A DNA stretch of 64,000 bases from Oscillatoria sp. FACHB-1407 (GTDB lineage: Bacteria > Cyanobacteriota > Cyanobacteriia > Elainellales > Elainellaceae). The stretch covers positions 186,001-250,000 of the forward strand of contig NZ_JACJSA010000009.1 of assembly GCF_014697545.1 (NCBI RefSeq). Reading direction: 5' to 3'. The notes under the pieces are model-generated. The model was not told where the DNA came from and ran no database searches. It saw only the letters and a list, made by a program, of their open reading frames with translations. Each line of letters starts with the position of its first letter. The first letter of the stretch is position 1. Shown piece by piece: positions 7,931-16,737 of the stretch. A program made the translations under genes and the position numbers.

Positions 7931-9475
7931 ATGTCTACACCACACTACGACGTCATCATCATTGGAACTGGGGCAGGTGGCGGCACCCTGGCTCATCGTC
8001 TCGCACCCAGTGGCAAAAAAATCCTGGTTCTGGAACGGGGAACGTTTCTCCCCCGTGAAAAGGAGAACTGGGACACGGTGCAAGTATTTCAAAAAGACCG
8101 CTATCACACTTCGGATGTCTGGTATGACCGGGATGGTGAACCCATTCATCCGGGGACAGGATATTGGGTGGGCGGCAATACCAAAGTTTATGGGGGTGCT
8201 TTATTTCGTTGGCGCGAGAGGGACTTTGAACAGGTCATTCACACAGGCGGAATTTCACCAGAGTGGCCTCTCAAATACCGCGATTTTGAACCTTATTACA
8301 CTGAAGCCGAAAAGCTATACGACGTGCATGGCAAATCTGGACAAGACCCAACAGAACCCTATCGTAGTGAAGAATATCCCCATCCAGCGATCGCCCATGA
8401 GCCTCGTATTGCTGAGATTCATGATGCACTGCAAGCGAAAGGCTATCATCCCTTTCATCTGCCATTGGCGATTAAATTGAATGAGGCGAATCGCCGCTTA
8501 GGAGCCTGTATTCGCTGCAATACCTGTGATGGGTTTCCCTGTCTGGTTAACGGCAAGGCGGACTCCGACATTAACTGCATTCGTCCCACGGTAGATACCT
8601 CGACCAACGTCACTTTGTTTACAGAGGCAGAAGTGTTGCGCCTGCACACCAGTGTCTCTGGGCGAGAAGTGACCCATGTAGAGGCACGGGTTGCCGGACA
8701 TCGCACGCTCTTCTCGGCAGATATTGTGGTGGTGTCGTGTGGTGCAATTAATTCTGCGGTGTTGCTGTTAAAGTCAGCAAATGATCAGCATCCCTATGGG
8801 CTGGCAAACAGTTCTGATCAGGTGGGACGCAACTTCATGAAACACCAAAATGGGGCGATCGTGGGTGTTGCTCGTAAACTGAATCCTACGTTGTTTCAGA
8901 AGACGATGGGCTTCAATGATTTCTATTGGGGTGAACCTGGATTTGACTATCCGATGGGGCATGTCCAACTCCTCGGCAAGGTTAATAAAGATCTGGTTGC
9001 TCTGGATGCGCCTAAATTTGCTCCGGGAATGGCGTTGGACGAAGTGGCAAAACGTTCCGTGGATTGGTGGCTCACGGCTGAAGATCTACCCGATCCCAAG
9101 AACCGCGTCACGGTGCAAAACAGCACCATTACTCTCGACTACACCGATAACAACATCGCTGCCTTCGATCGCCTCTTATACCGATGGACAGAGGTGTTGC
9201 AATCCATCGACTGCGGCGACCATATCCTGCCCTGTTCCCTCTACTTCCGCAAACGAGTGCCGTTGCAGGGTGTGGCGCACCAGTGTGGCACCTGTCGGTT
9301 TGGTGAAGACCCAACAACCTCGGTGTTGGATCTCAACTGTCGTACCCATGACGTTGATAACTTGTACGTTGTGGATGGTAGTTTCTTCCGCTCTAGCGCA
9401 GCGGTGAACCCAACGTTGACGATTATTGCCAATGCTCTGCGGGTGGGAGATCACCTGCTCGATCGCCTGAAGTAG
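7931..9475 (+). CDS. GMC-family FAD oxidoreductase
   Basis: 514 residues. The N-terminal FAD motif is DVIIIGTGAGGGTLAHRLAP followed by LVLERG. The C-terminal GMC signature region contains HQCGTCRFG, NLYVVDGSFFRSSAAVNPTL and TIIANALRVGDHL. A cysteine-rich stretch, ACIRCNTCDGFPC, lies mid-protein. The family oxidises alcohols or sugars using FAD, and the substrate cannot be assigned. The ATG follows directly after the pyrimidine repeat tract with no recognisable Shine-Dalgarno sequence. The downstream transporter starts four bases after the stop, so the two probably form an operon. Confidence 0.9.
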   Translation: MSTPHYDVIIIGTGAGGGTLAHRLAPSGKKILVLERGTFLPREKENWDTVQVFQKDRYHTSDVWYDRDGEPIHPGTGYWVGGNTKVYGGALFRWRERDFEQVIHTGGISPEWPLKYRDFEPYYTEAEKLYDVHGKSGQDPTEPYRSEEYPHPAIAHEPRIAEIHDALQAKGYHPFHLPLAIKLNEANRRLGACIRCNTCDGFPCLVNGKADSDINCIRPTVDTSTNVTLFTEAEVLRLHTSVSGREVTHVEARVAGHRTLFSADIVVVSCGAINSAVLLLKSANDQHPYGLANSSDQVGRNFMKHQNGAIVGVARKLNPTLFQKTMGFNDFYWGEPGFDYPMGHVQLLGKVNKDLVALDAPKFAPGMALDEVAKRSVDWWLTAEDLPDPKNRVTVQNSTITLDYTDNNIAAFDRLLYRWTEVLQSIDCGDHILPCSLYFRKRVPLQGVAHQCGTCRFGEDPTTSVLDLNCRTHDVDNLYVVDGSFFRSSAAVNPTLTIIANALRVGDHLLDRLK

Positions 9476-9479
9476 CCCT

Positions 9480-10535
9480 ATGAGCGTCATGACGAAACAT
9501 TCTGTGATCTTCGATCGCATTCCCAGTGTTGTTTATCTCTGGACAGCCATTCTGATTTTTGCGGCATCTAACGCAGTAACCCGCAAAGTGACCGAGATTG
9601 GAGCACAGCATTTGATTGATGGGCGTAATCCCATTTCACTATGTAATGTTCTTTTTGTGGGCAATCTTTGTGCATTAGTTGTAATGATTAGTGTGTTTGG
9701 TAGGCAGTGGAATAAACGCACACTGCGGCAATTGTCATACCAGGATTGGCTCAGTTTAGTTGCGATCGCCATGCTTTCTGGGGCACTGGCTCCAGCTTTG
9801 ATTTTCGCGGCACTCGACACAACAAATGTTACGAATGTAGTGCTGATCGGTCGCCTGGAACCTCCCCTCACGCTGATTTTTAGCGTTCTTCTGCTAAAGG
9901 CACGGGTGAATGTCTGGACTGCGTTAGGGTCGCTCGTGTCGCTGGTCGGGGTCACTGTGACTGCTGTAATTGCCAGTAGCGAACACGTCATGATGCCTCT
10001 GATGGGAGGGCTATTTCACGTTGGTCGAGGAGAGTTGATGACCGCGATCGCCGCCTGTGTGTTAGCGATCGCTACGGTGATTAGCAAATCTCGCCTGAAG
10101 CACATTCCTCTGGGCATTTTCAACATCGTGCGGGTGGGTTTGGGAACAGTGGTTTTTTTCGTGTTGGCGAATGTGTTGTACGGGGCACAGCATTTTGTCG
10201 ATGTATTCTCGCCTTTTCTTTGGAAGTGGATGCTGTTGTATGGGTCGGTGATTGTTGTCGCAGGACAGCTTTGCTGGTTTGCCGGATTGCGTCACTCTAC
10301 ACCTGCCATGACGACGTTAGCGAGTTCGTTTAACCCAATAGCGGCGATCGCAATGGCGTATCTGATTTTGGGAGAAATCCCCACAGCAGCCCAATACACG
10401 GGAGCCACGATTATCCTGGCAGGAGTTGTGTTGAGCTTGATTGGCAGCTTACAGGAGATAAAATCCAGGAAGCACGCCGATCCTACGCCCTATGGTCAAC
10501 AAATGGGAATGATTACGGGGTTTAGAGGAGTGTGA
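9480..10535 (+). CDS. EamA/DMT-family transporter
   Basis: 351 residues with about ten hydrophobic helices arranged as two EamA repeats (first around WLSLVAIAMLSGALAPALIFAAL, second ending PIAAIAMAYLILGEIPTAAQ and GATIILAGVVLSLIG). Drug/metabolite transporters of this type export amino acids, metabolites or related small molecules. It is four bases downstream of the GMC oxidoreductase gene, suggesting co-transcription and perhaps handling of its substrate or product. The specificity is unknown. Confidence 0.88.
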   Translation: MSVMTKHSVIFDRIPSVVYLWTAILIFAASNAVTRKVTEIGAQHLIDGRNPISLCNVLFVGNLCALVVMISVFGRQWNKRTLRQLSYQDWLSLVAIAMLSGALAPALIFAALDTTNVTNVVLIGRLEPPLTLIFSVLLLKARVNVWTALGSLVSLVGVTVTAVIASSEHVMMPLMGGLFHVGRGELMTAIAACVLAIATVISKSRLKHIPLGIFNIVRVGLGTVVFFVLANVLYGAQHFVDVFSPFLWKWMLLYGSVIVVAGQLCWFAGLRHSTPAMTTLASSFNPIAAIAMAYLILGEIPTAAQYTGATIILAGVVLSLIGSLQEIKSRKHADPTPYGQQMGMITGFRGV

Positions 10536-10544
10536 GAGAAGAGA

Positions 10545-10622
10545 GAAGAGGGAAAATAAGGATAAAGGATGAAGGATAAAGGATGAAGGATAAAGGATGA
10601 AGGATAAAGGATGAAGGATAGG
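10545..10622. repeat. AT/G-rich tandem repeat (GGATAAAGGATGAA)n
   Basis: Five or more copies of a 14-base unit, GGATAAAGGATGAA, made of related heptamers. It begins ten bases after the EamA stop and is the reverse complement style of the tract at 7630-7925. No coding potential. Confidence 0.85.
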
Positions 10623-10684
10623 AAGGCGCATTGAGGGTATGTTCAGAATTTTGTGTAAAATCCTATCCCGCCTTCGCTCTAACC

Positions 10685-10838
10685 TAACGTGAATTCGGGA
10701 TAAGGATTTCGGCGGTTTTAACCACCGCTATGGGAGCAAAACCGACCTGCGTCGGTTCGTCAAATCCTGCCTTTTCCGGAGTTCGCGTTGGCGGACTTCG
10801 CTCTAATAGCCGCGAATTCATTCGCCGGGCTCCTAAAC
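10685..10838 (+). repeat. MITE-like dispersed repeat family A, copy 2
   Basis: Starts TAACGTGAATTCGGGATAAG and shares with copy 1 the blocks GCAAAACCGAC, GTCGGTTCGTCAAATCC and GCGAATTCATTCGCCGGG. The right terminal repeat is lost at about 10838, only four bases before the 3' end of the histidine-kinase gene, so insertion or decay reaches its stop codon. Confidence 0.78.
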
Positions 10839-10841
10839 TTT

Positions 10842-12971
10842 CTACCTCCGACCTGGCAACCTTACCGTCACGGTTGTACCCACCTCGGCTGATGACTCAA
10901 TGCACAACTCTCCATGATGTGCCTCAACAATACGCTTGACGATCGCCAGTCCTAATCCGTTACCGTTGGTCTTGGTGGTAAAAAAGGGTTTGGTCAGTTT
11001 TACCAGAATATCGGGCGGAATGGGATCACCAGTGTTATGAACTTGAACGACGATTTGGTTCGATTGATCCCTCTGCAAGGACACCGTAATAACGGCTCCG
11101 TCGTCTACAGCCTCGCAAGCGTTGGTCACCAGGTTAATCAACACCTGTTTGAGTTTGTCGCGATCGCCCAAAACAGGGGCAGCAGTAGCGGCAGAGTTAA
11201 ACCGCAGGGGTTTAGTTGAGGCAACAGGCAAATCGCGCAAGGTGTGCAGAGTTTCTGTAATCAAACTGGTTAAGTCTAGTTCGATTTGATTCAGCGTTTG
11301 CGGTTTGGCGTATAGCAAAATCTGATTGAGTAATCGTTGGAGGCGATCGCCCTCATCCAGTGCAAGTGCCAGGTATTCCTGAAAGCGTCCTGACAGTTCC
11401 AATCGTTTGAAGGCCCCAAGCCCCATGACCATTGTCGTCAGGGGATTGCGGACTTCGTGGACGATCATCGAGGCGAGTTCCCCAATTTCTGCGAGACGTT
11501 CCAAGGCTTTGGCGGCTTGCTTGAGAACAGTGATATCTGTAGTTACGCCCAGTAAGCAGGGTTCTCCGTCTAAGTCGATAATGTCAGCAGAAACCAGGGC
11601 TAAAAAGGTGTCCCCGGATTTACGTCGCAGTTCTACTTCAACGTTGGAGACAGTCCCCTGTTCCTGGAGTAACCGAGTAATGGTTGCGCGATCGTCTGTT
11701 TTAACCCAGATGTTGAGATCGAATGCACTCTGACCAATCACTTCCTCGTGCTCGTAGCCTAACATCCGCAGGAAGCTGTCATTTACCTCTAGAAATCGTC
11801 CTTCCTTAATTGTGGTAATCGTGATGCCGCTGGGAGACGACCGAAACGCTTTAGAAAACTTTTCTTGAGATGCTCGAATCACAGCTTCGGCTTGTTGACG
11901 CTCCATCTCAGCCGCTGCCCGTGCCGCAAAAATTTCCAGGATGGCGGTACTGCGAGGAATGTCTGCAAGGGGTTGATCGTCCAAGACGGCTAAGTGTCCC
12001 AACAGTTTACCGGAAGAGTCCCGCAGTGCAACGCCTGCATAACTCTGAGCTTTCATCTCAGGTAGCGAGTCATCTTCAGGAAACAGAAGTTGCAGTTGAT
12101 CCGGATAACATTGACAGGTTTGGCTGTTAATTACCTGTTCGCAGGCAGTACCGTAGACATCGTATTCAAAGTTCTCGATGAACTCGTTTTGATACCAACA
12201 GGCGATCGTGCGGAGACGAGTGGGTGCATTGCTGTCACATTCAGTAATGAAAGCATAATAGACATCGAGAGCTTGCGCGAGAGAACGCACGAGAGAATGA
12301 AAAAAGTCTTTGCGAGTAACGCCTGCCGTTGCTTCAACGATTAACCGGAGTGTTTGTTCTGAACGTTGTCGTTCTAAAACTTCGCGTTCCAGTATTTGAT
12401 TGGTTCGTACCAGGTCAGCCGTTCGTTGTTGGACTCGCGCCTCTAATTCGTTGTACAACCGGGCATTGTCGATGGCGATCGCCGCTTGAGCAGAGAGGAG
12501 TTGAACAATTTCCAAATGGCTATCTGTAAAAGCGTCGGTGACAAATGTATTTTCGAGATAAATAATTCCAGTAAGTTTGTTTTGATTGATTAAAGGAACA
12601 CACAACACTGACCTGGGTCTTACAACAATTGGCTGACGAAACAATCGTTGAGCTTTCGATATATCTCCGAGAATGATATTCTCGTGGGTTTGAGCAACGA
12701 AGTGGATGATATCTACAGAAGCGTGATCAATCGTATCTTTGGGTGTTAGTGGAATCGAATGCAAGACTTCAATGTGGGGAGAATTTGCAGTTCCCTCGGC
12801 TTCAATAAAGAACTGTTCGTCTTTCTCTAAAATTAAATAGCCACGTTCTGCACCTGTATTTTCAATCAGGATATTCATCAACGTAACCAATAGTTGATCC
12901 AGCACAATTTCACGGGACAATGCCTGTGCCGCTTTCATGGCGGTTGTCAGGTTGAGCGCACTGGATGTCAT
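10842..12971 (-). CDS. Hybrid sensor histidine kinase (GAF-GAF-PAS-HisKA-HATPase)
   Basis: 709 residues, cytosolic: no transmembrane segment is seen. Order: a GAF domain at about 20-165 (TGAERGYLILEKD, QAAIAIDNARLY), a coiled coil, a second GAF-like domain at about 210-355, PAS with PAC at about 370-490 (FRSSPSGITITTIKEGRFLEVNDSFL is split here as RSSPSGITI and FLEVNDSFLRMLGY), HisKA with the phosphate-accepting His in SMIVHEVRNPLTTM, and HATPase with NLVTNACEAV and NGLGLAIVKRIVEAHHG. There is no receiver domain, and no response regulator gene is adjacent, so it is an orphan kinase. The ligand is unknown. The last codon abuts a family A repeat. Confidence 0.92.
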   Translation of the reverse strand: MTSSALNLTTAMKAAQALSREIVLDQLLVTLMNILIENTGAERGYLILEKDEQFFIEAEGTANSPHIEVLHSIPLTPKDTIDHASVDIIHFVAQTHENIILGDISKAQRLFRQPIVVRPRSVLCVPLINQNKLTGIIYLENTFVTDAFTDSHLEIVQLLSAQAAIAIDNARLYNELEARVQQRTADLVRTNQILEREVLERQRSEQTLRLIVEATAGVTRKDFFHSLVRSLAQALDVYYAFITECDSNAPTRLRTIACWYQNEFIENFEYDVYGTACEQVINSQTCQCYPDQLQLLFPEDDSLPEMKAQSYAGVALRDSSGKLLGHLAVLDDQPLADIPRSTAILEIFAARAAAEMERQQAEAVIRASQEKFSKAFRSSPSGITITTIKEGRFLEVNDSFLRMLGYEHEEVIGQSAFDLNIWVKTDDRATITRLLQEQGTVSNVEVELRRKSGDTFLALVSADIIDLDGEPCLLGVTTDITVLKQAAKALERLAEIGELASMIVHEVRNPLTTMVMGLGAFKRLELSGRFQEYLALALDEGDRLQRLLNQILLYAKPQTLNQIELDLTSLITETLHTLRDLPVASTKPLRFNSAATAAPVLGDRDKLKQVLINLVTNACEAVDDGAVITVSLQRDQSNQIVVQVHNTGDPIPPDILVKLTKPFFTTKTNGNGLGLAIVKRIVEAHHGELCIESSAEVGTTVTVRLPGRR

Positions 12972-13322
12972 GGGATGATTCTGCCCTTGGATCTAGGTTC
13001 ATCATCTCTGTTCAGCGATAGAGATTGAAGAGAATGTATTGTTTTTTATTATTTTTGCAGTGGTTTCACAGGATCTAATACCAATTCAGTTCAGAAAGGC
13101 TACACCTATAATCCCTTTTCCCTTGCCTACGGTGTATATACATCTCTGTTTTTTCAATGGTAGTGTCTTGCTCACGGCACGAGCAAGATGCTCGCACTAC
13201 CCTAACTTTTAACTGTGACGCAGCACTAGCCCTGGTCAGCTTCCTGACAAAAACTTAAAGTCCCCCAAGGATTGAGGGACAATGGCTGTATGAACTTGCC
13301 AGGAAGGAGTCCTGAAGCTTTA
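12972..13322. other. Intergenic region with repeat family C
   Basis: No gene is recognised. It contains a repeat-family C copy at 13166-13230, with the internal hairpin TCTTGCTCACGGCACGAGCA, shared with 26446-26507. Near 13259-13283 there is a C-rich/G-rich imperfect inverted repeat (TCCCCCAAGGATTGAGGGA) that could act as terminator for the secreted repeat gene reading leftwards into it. Confidence 0.5.
13166..13230 (+). repeat. Dispersed repeat family C, copy 1
   Basis: 65-base sequence shared with 26446-26507: a GCTCACGGC.CGAGCAAGATG hairpin block, CTCGCACTACCCTAA, then AACTGTGACG.AGCACTAGC. No coding capacity. Confidence 0.65.
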
Positions 13323-13781
13323 CTACCCGATGATTTGGGAGGTATCCACAGTGCGGTTGCCCAGGTCAGAAGGATTGGAGTCACCGGAGGGAGGCTTCGC
13401 TGCAATGATTTGGGAGGTATCCACAGTGCGGTTGCCCAGGTCAGAAGGATTGGAGTCACCGGAGGGAGGCTTTGCCGCAATGATTTGAGAGGTATCCACG
13501 GTGCGGTTGCCCAGGTCGGAAGGATTGGAGTCACCGGAGGGGGGCTTTGCCGCAATGATTTGAGAGGTATCCACGGTGCGGTTGCCCAGGTCGGAAGGAT
13601 TGGAATCACCGGAGGGGGGCTTTGCCGCAATGATTTGAGAGGTATCCACGGTGCGGTTGCCCGAATCAGAAGGATTGGAATCACCGGAGGGAGGCTTTGC
13701 TGCCACAGTAATTGAAGCGATGGGAGCCAGGGTAACTCCCAGTACTAAAGCAGTCAATCCAGCAAACATTAAGCGTTTCAT
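13323..13781 (-). CDS. Secreted tandem-repeat protein carrying five copies of the peptide motif
   Basis: 152 residues. The ATG at 13781 has a strong AAGGAG ribosome site seven bases upstream and is preferred over an upstream in-frame start. The first 26 residues form a Sec signal peptide: MKRL, a hydrophobic core (FAGLTALVLGVTLAP), then ASITVAA. After it come five contiguous 25-residue units, each reading AAKPPSGDSNPSDLGN followed by RTVDTSQII; the first unit has Ser for Leu. The unit matches the core of the double-glycine peptide at 4181-4354 at about 19 of 23 positions. Each unit boundary reads IIAAK, similar to the signal-peptide end TVAAK, so processing could release identical peptides (inference). 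No cysteine and no known domain. Function unknown; I suggest a multi-copy peptide precursor or matrix protein. Confidence 0.85.
   Translation of the reverse strand: MKRLMFAGLTALVLGVTLAPIASITVAAKPPSGDSNPSDSGNRTVDTSQIIAAKPPSGDSNPSDLGNRTVDTSQIIAAKPPSGDSNPSDLGNRTVDTSQIIAAKPPSGDSNPSDLGNRTVDTSQIIAAKPPSGDSNPSDLGNRTVDTSQIIG
13329..13703 (-). repeat. Five 75-bp direct repeats inside the secreted protein gene
   Basis: Five head-to-tail 75-base units (13329-13403, 13404-13478, 13479-13553, 13554-13628, 13629-13703) that differ at only a few, mostly synonymous, positions. Because 75 is a multiple of three, all reading frames stay open on both strands, producing spurious overlapping ORFs. The signal peptide, ribosome site and match to the 4181-4354 peptide identify the true frame. 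Confidence 0.95.
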
Positions 13782-13958
13782 TAGTGTTCTCCTTGAGAGC
13801 ATGTTTCAGGTGAAGTTTGAAATTCATCCTTCGTTTGTCATGCTTTTATACTGCACTGCTAGTCTGAAGACGCTTTGAAGGTTAGCTGAAAACTTGCTGA
13901 ATGTTGTCTGTGCAATCCTAAAGGTTGCCTGTGAAGTCTGAGAATATAGCGATCGCCA

Positions 13959-15956
13959 TTAGCGGGAACTGGTTGCCAACCAGGCTCGCAGTACCTCTGC
14001 GACTGTCCATGCCTGAGCAATACATCCCCGTGGGGTAAATGGGACATCGCCATCAAAGATTTCGCTCAGGCTCCCTAAGCCATGATCAACTAAATGGTTT
14101 GCCATCGGTTCTAAAAACTGGCGTGCCTGTTCTGGATTGCCATATACCCGCAGATGCGCCAGGGCAAAGGAGCCGAGCAACCATCCCCAGACGGTTCCCT
14201 GGTGATATACACTGTCGCGTTGGGAGGAGTTGCCGCCATAATGCCCCTGATACTGGGGGTCGTTGGGAGCCAGCGATCGCAACCCATGAGAGGTCAACAG
14301 CGATCGCCCACACACATCCACGACTGATTTTTGTTGAGTCGCTGTTAAGGGACTTTCGGGGAGGGATACGGCAAAGATCTGGTTCGGACGCAGGGAGGCA
14401 TCACTGCCCTCTGGGGTATCTAACACGTCGTAGCAGTAGCCCAGTTCACCGTTCCAGAAGCGGTCGAACTTGGCGAGTGTGCGGTTAGCGAGGGCTTCAT
14501 ACTCCTGGTGAGGTTTGCCAATGTGACGGGCAAACTTTGCCATCGTTCGCAGAGCGTTGTACCACAGGGCATTAATTTCAATCGGTTTACCTATGCGGGG
14601 AGTGATGACGCGATCGCCTACTCTGGCATCCATCCAGGTCAATTGCACGCCTGCTTCTCCGGCATAGAGTAACCCGTCGCTGGAGTCGAGATGAATGTTG
14701 TAGCGAGTGCCCCGACAATGCCAGTGAATGATCTCAGCGAGCACGGGGAAGAGTTCACGCAGGAGATCGTCATCTTCTGTGGCAGCGTAGTAGAGCCGAA
14801 CCGCTTCAAAGTACCAGAGGGTAGCATCCACCGTGTTGTATTCGGGCGTTTCCCCAACGTCGGGAAAGCGGTTAGGCAACATCCCCTGATCGACGTAACG
14901 GGCGAAGGTACGCAGGATCGATCGCGCCACCTCTGGACGACCTGTACTCAGGGTTAGCCCCGGCAAGCTGATCATCGTGTCTCGTCCCCAATCGCCAAAC
15001 CAGTGATAGCCTGCGATGATGGTCTTTCCGCCCGGATCATCTGTAGAAGGACGATCCACAATAAACTGGTCTGCCGCTAAAACCAACCGCTTAATCCACC
15101 CAGGGGTGCTCTTTCCATTCACCCGTCCATCGGTCGAACGGTTGACATCCCAAAAGCCGATTAGCTTCTGTTCATAGGCTCGACGCATCTGATAAGCCAA
15201 ATCTCCATCCAGATTGGGGTGTGCTTCTGTACTGGCAACTAGGGTCAGCGATTCCCCTGCATTCAAGGTCGCCGCAAACGTGGCAATGTGGAGGTGATCT
15301 TCGCGATCGCTCAAACCCCGATAGCGTTCGACAGGTAAATCAAAGTTTTGATACCACGTATGGGTGGATGATACCTGCGCCGTTTGGGACAACAAATAGA
15401 GCGGTGCTGCTCCCTCATACGCCAGGACTCGAACGCCCCGATCGACATTTGCAACATTCATCTGCCAGCCATTGGCTTGCGTGCTGCCGTGATAGTCTCT
15501 GTAATTCACCAACGCTTTGATGGTTAACGTGAACGGTTGAGTCGCTCGTCGCAGGGTGTATTGCACATAGGTGGTGTTGGCTCCCTGCTGCATCCACACA
15601 CGCTTTTCCAGCAGCGCATCCCCCAGGGTGAATTGCCAGACGGGAGTGGTTCCTTCCTGATAAAACTGCTCAATCTGCTGATACCCCTGTGGGTTGACCG
15701 TTCCATCTGCCCAACGGTTAGCAAACAGAGGATCGGTTTGTTCATCATAGAATGCTGTTTCCTCTAACTTGGTGAGCATCAATGTGCGCCCTAGGGGAGG
15801 GTGCAAAGCGGCGACGAGCAACCCGTGATAACGACGGGTCAACAGACCTGCGACGGTGCCCGATGCATATCCGCCAATGCCATTTGTCACAATCCATTCG
15901 CGGGTGGCTGCAACCTCCCCATTGCCACAGATTTCGCGCCCAAATTGAATGCCCAT
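13959..15956 (-). CDS. Glycogen debranching enzyme / amylo-alpha-1,6-glucosidase family
   Basis: 665 residues. The N-terminal debrancher domain contains REWIVTNGIGGYASGTVAG and RRYHGLLVAALHPP. The C-terminal (alpha/alpha)6 barrel contains ADQFIVDR, IIAGYHWFGDWGRDTMISLP with conserved acidic residues, GMLPNRFPD and a late block with YHQGTVWGWLLGSFALAH. The family hydrolyses alpha-1,6 branch linkages in glycogen or similar glucans in the cytosol. There is no signal peptide. It stands alone between repeats. With the GH63-like enzyme at 18312-21089 it forms a small polysaccharide-related pair on the same strand, separated by the RAYT locus. Confidence 0.92.
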   Translation of the reverse strand: MGIQFGREICGNGEVAATREWIVTNGIGGYASGTVAGLLTRRYHGLLVAALHPPLGRTLMLTKLEETAFYDEQTDPLFANRWADGTVNPQGYQQIEQFYQEGTTPVWQFTLGDALLEKRVWMQQGANTTYVQYTLRRATQPFTLTIKALVNYRDYHGSTQANGWQMNVANVDRGVRVLAYEGAAPLYLLSQTAQVSSTHTWYQNFDLPVERYRGLSDREDHLHIATFAATLNAGESLTLVASTEAHPNLDGDLAYQMRRAYEQKLIGFWDVNRSTDGRVNGKSTPGWIKRLVLAADQFIVDRPSTDDPGGKTIIAGYHWFGDWGRDTMISLPGLTLSTGRPEVARSILRTFARYVDQGMLPNRFPDVGETPEYNTVDATLWYFEAVRLYYAATEDDDLLRELFPVLAEIIHWHCRGTRYNIHLDSSDGLLYAGEAGVQLTWMDARVGDRVITPRIGKPIEINALWYNALRTMAKFARHIGKPHQEYEALANRTLAKFDRFWNGELGYCYDVLDTPEGSDASLRPNQIFAVSLPESPLTATQQKSVVDVCGRSLLTSHGLRSLAPNDPQYQGHYGGNSSQRDSVYHQGTVWGWLLGSFALAHLRVYGNPEQARQFLEPMANHLVDHGLGSLSEIFDGDVPFTPRGCIAQAWTVAEVLRAWLATSSR

Positions 15957-16046
15957 GGATTACAGATTTCCTGGAAAGACTGCCAGCAGTATCGCGGTTA
16001 AAGCCTAGAAGATTGTGAGAATCGAATGAGGAGTTGCTGAATAGAA

Positions 16047-16112
16047 GGGAGTGGGGAGTGGGGAGTGGGGAATGGGGAGTGGGGTGTAGGGTGTGAGGGT
16101 GTGAGGGTGTGG
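16047..16112. repeat. G-rich simple repeat (GGGGAGT / GGTGTGA)
   Basis: Tandem GTGGGGAGT units pass into GGGTGTGAGGGTGTGA units. The tract is low-complexity, purine-rich on the plus strand, and typical of the simple repeats scattered through this window. Confidence 0.8.
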
Positions 16113-16235
16113 AGAGTCCTCGTGACGAGGCTCCGCCTTGTCATGCCTATGTAACGGCTCTGCCGTTTGTTTGGAATGAGGTGGAGCTTCACCTGGGCAT
16201 CTCCAGGTCAAACCAGGAGACGAGGAAACTCTTGT

Positions 16236-16263
16236 GTAAGGGCGTTTCACGAAACGCCCCTAC
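16236..16263. repeat. GTAGGGGCG-type hairpin repeat
   Basis: Near-perfect palindrome: GTAAGGGCGTTTC, then ACGAAACGCCCCTAC. Similar hairpins occur at 37959-37986, 47771-47798, 57366-57393 and 57816-57881. It is a short dispersed palindromic family without coding capacity. Confidence 0.7.
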
Positions 16264-16401
16264 CGTACTCGCTGCCATCGTTGAGGGTAGGGGTACAAAA
16301 ACTCGTACCAATGTGAATTGAAAAGGTGACGAACGCTTGTACGGGTTTGGCACTGCCAAACCCCTCCATAACTCTTTAAATTGGTATCATTTGCCCTGAA
16401 A

Positions 16402-16590
16402 AAGAACTCCTACGCCACAAACGAGAAGTGCTTCCTTAAAAATGAGAAGTATTTTGTAACGAATGAGAACTCCTACGCTACAAATGAGAACTCCTACGCC
16501 ACGAATGAGAAGTGTTTCCTTACGAATGAGAACTCCTACGTTACAAACGAGAACTCCTACGCTACAAATGAGTTCTCATTCGTGACGAAG
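16402..16590. repeat. 21-bp minisatellite, nine units
   Basis: Nine 21-base units of the form GAGAACTCCTACGCTACAAA plus T, alternating with a variant GAGAAGTGTTTCCTTACGAA plus T. The last unit turns into GAGTTCTCATTCGTGACGAA, which is the reverse complement of the unit start, so the array ends in a fold-back. A frame through it would read repeats of NSYATNE and KCFLTNE, but it lacks a credible start and ribosome site, so I treat the array as non-coding. The remaining 15957-16737 holds only other repeats. Confidence 0.8.
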
Positions 16591-16737
16591 CAGTTGATTT
16601 CAGGTCTGTGTCTCAGAAAAACTACGGAGTAACTAGAGGAAATCACGATCGCCCCTTTACTTTTCCTTAATTTTTCTGAGGAAGATTATTCAATGAGTTG
16701 ACTAGAGTAGACCTGTCTTTCACAGAGAGCAGAACAT

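Noticed and set aside
7626-8480. Plus-strand frame of 284 codons starting in the pyrimidine tract
   Set aside because: Its first part is translated simple repeat and its second part is an out-of-frame shadow of the GMC oxidoreductase.
13226-13715. Open frames of about 150 codons on both strands over the 75-bp repeats
   Set aside because: The repeat length is a multiple of three, so every frame stays open. Only the frame with signal peptide, AAGGAG site and motif shared with the GG peptide is credible.
16381-16632. Small repeat protein NSYATNE-type
   Set aside because: It starts at a TTG without a ribosome site, and the pattern is fully explained by a 21-bp DNA minisatellite.
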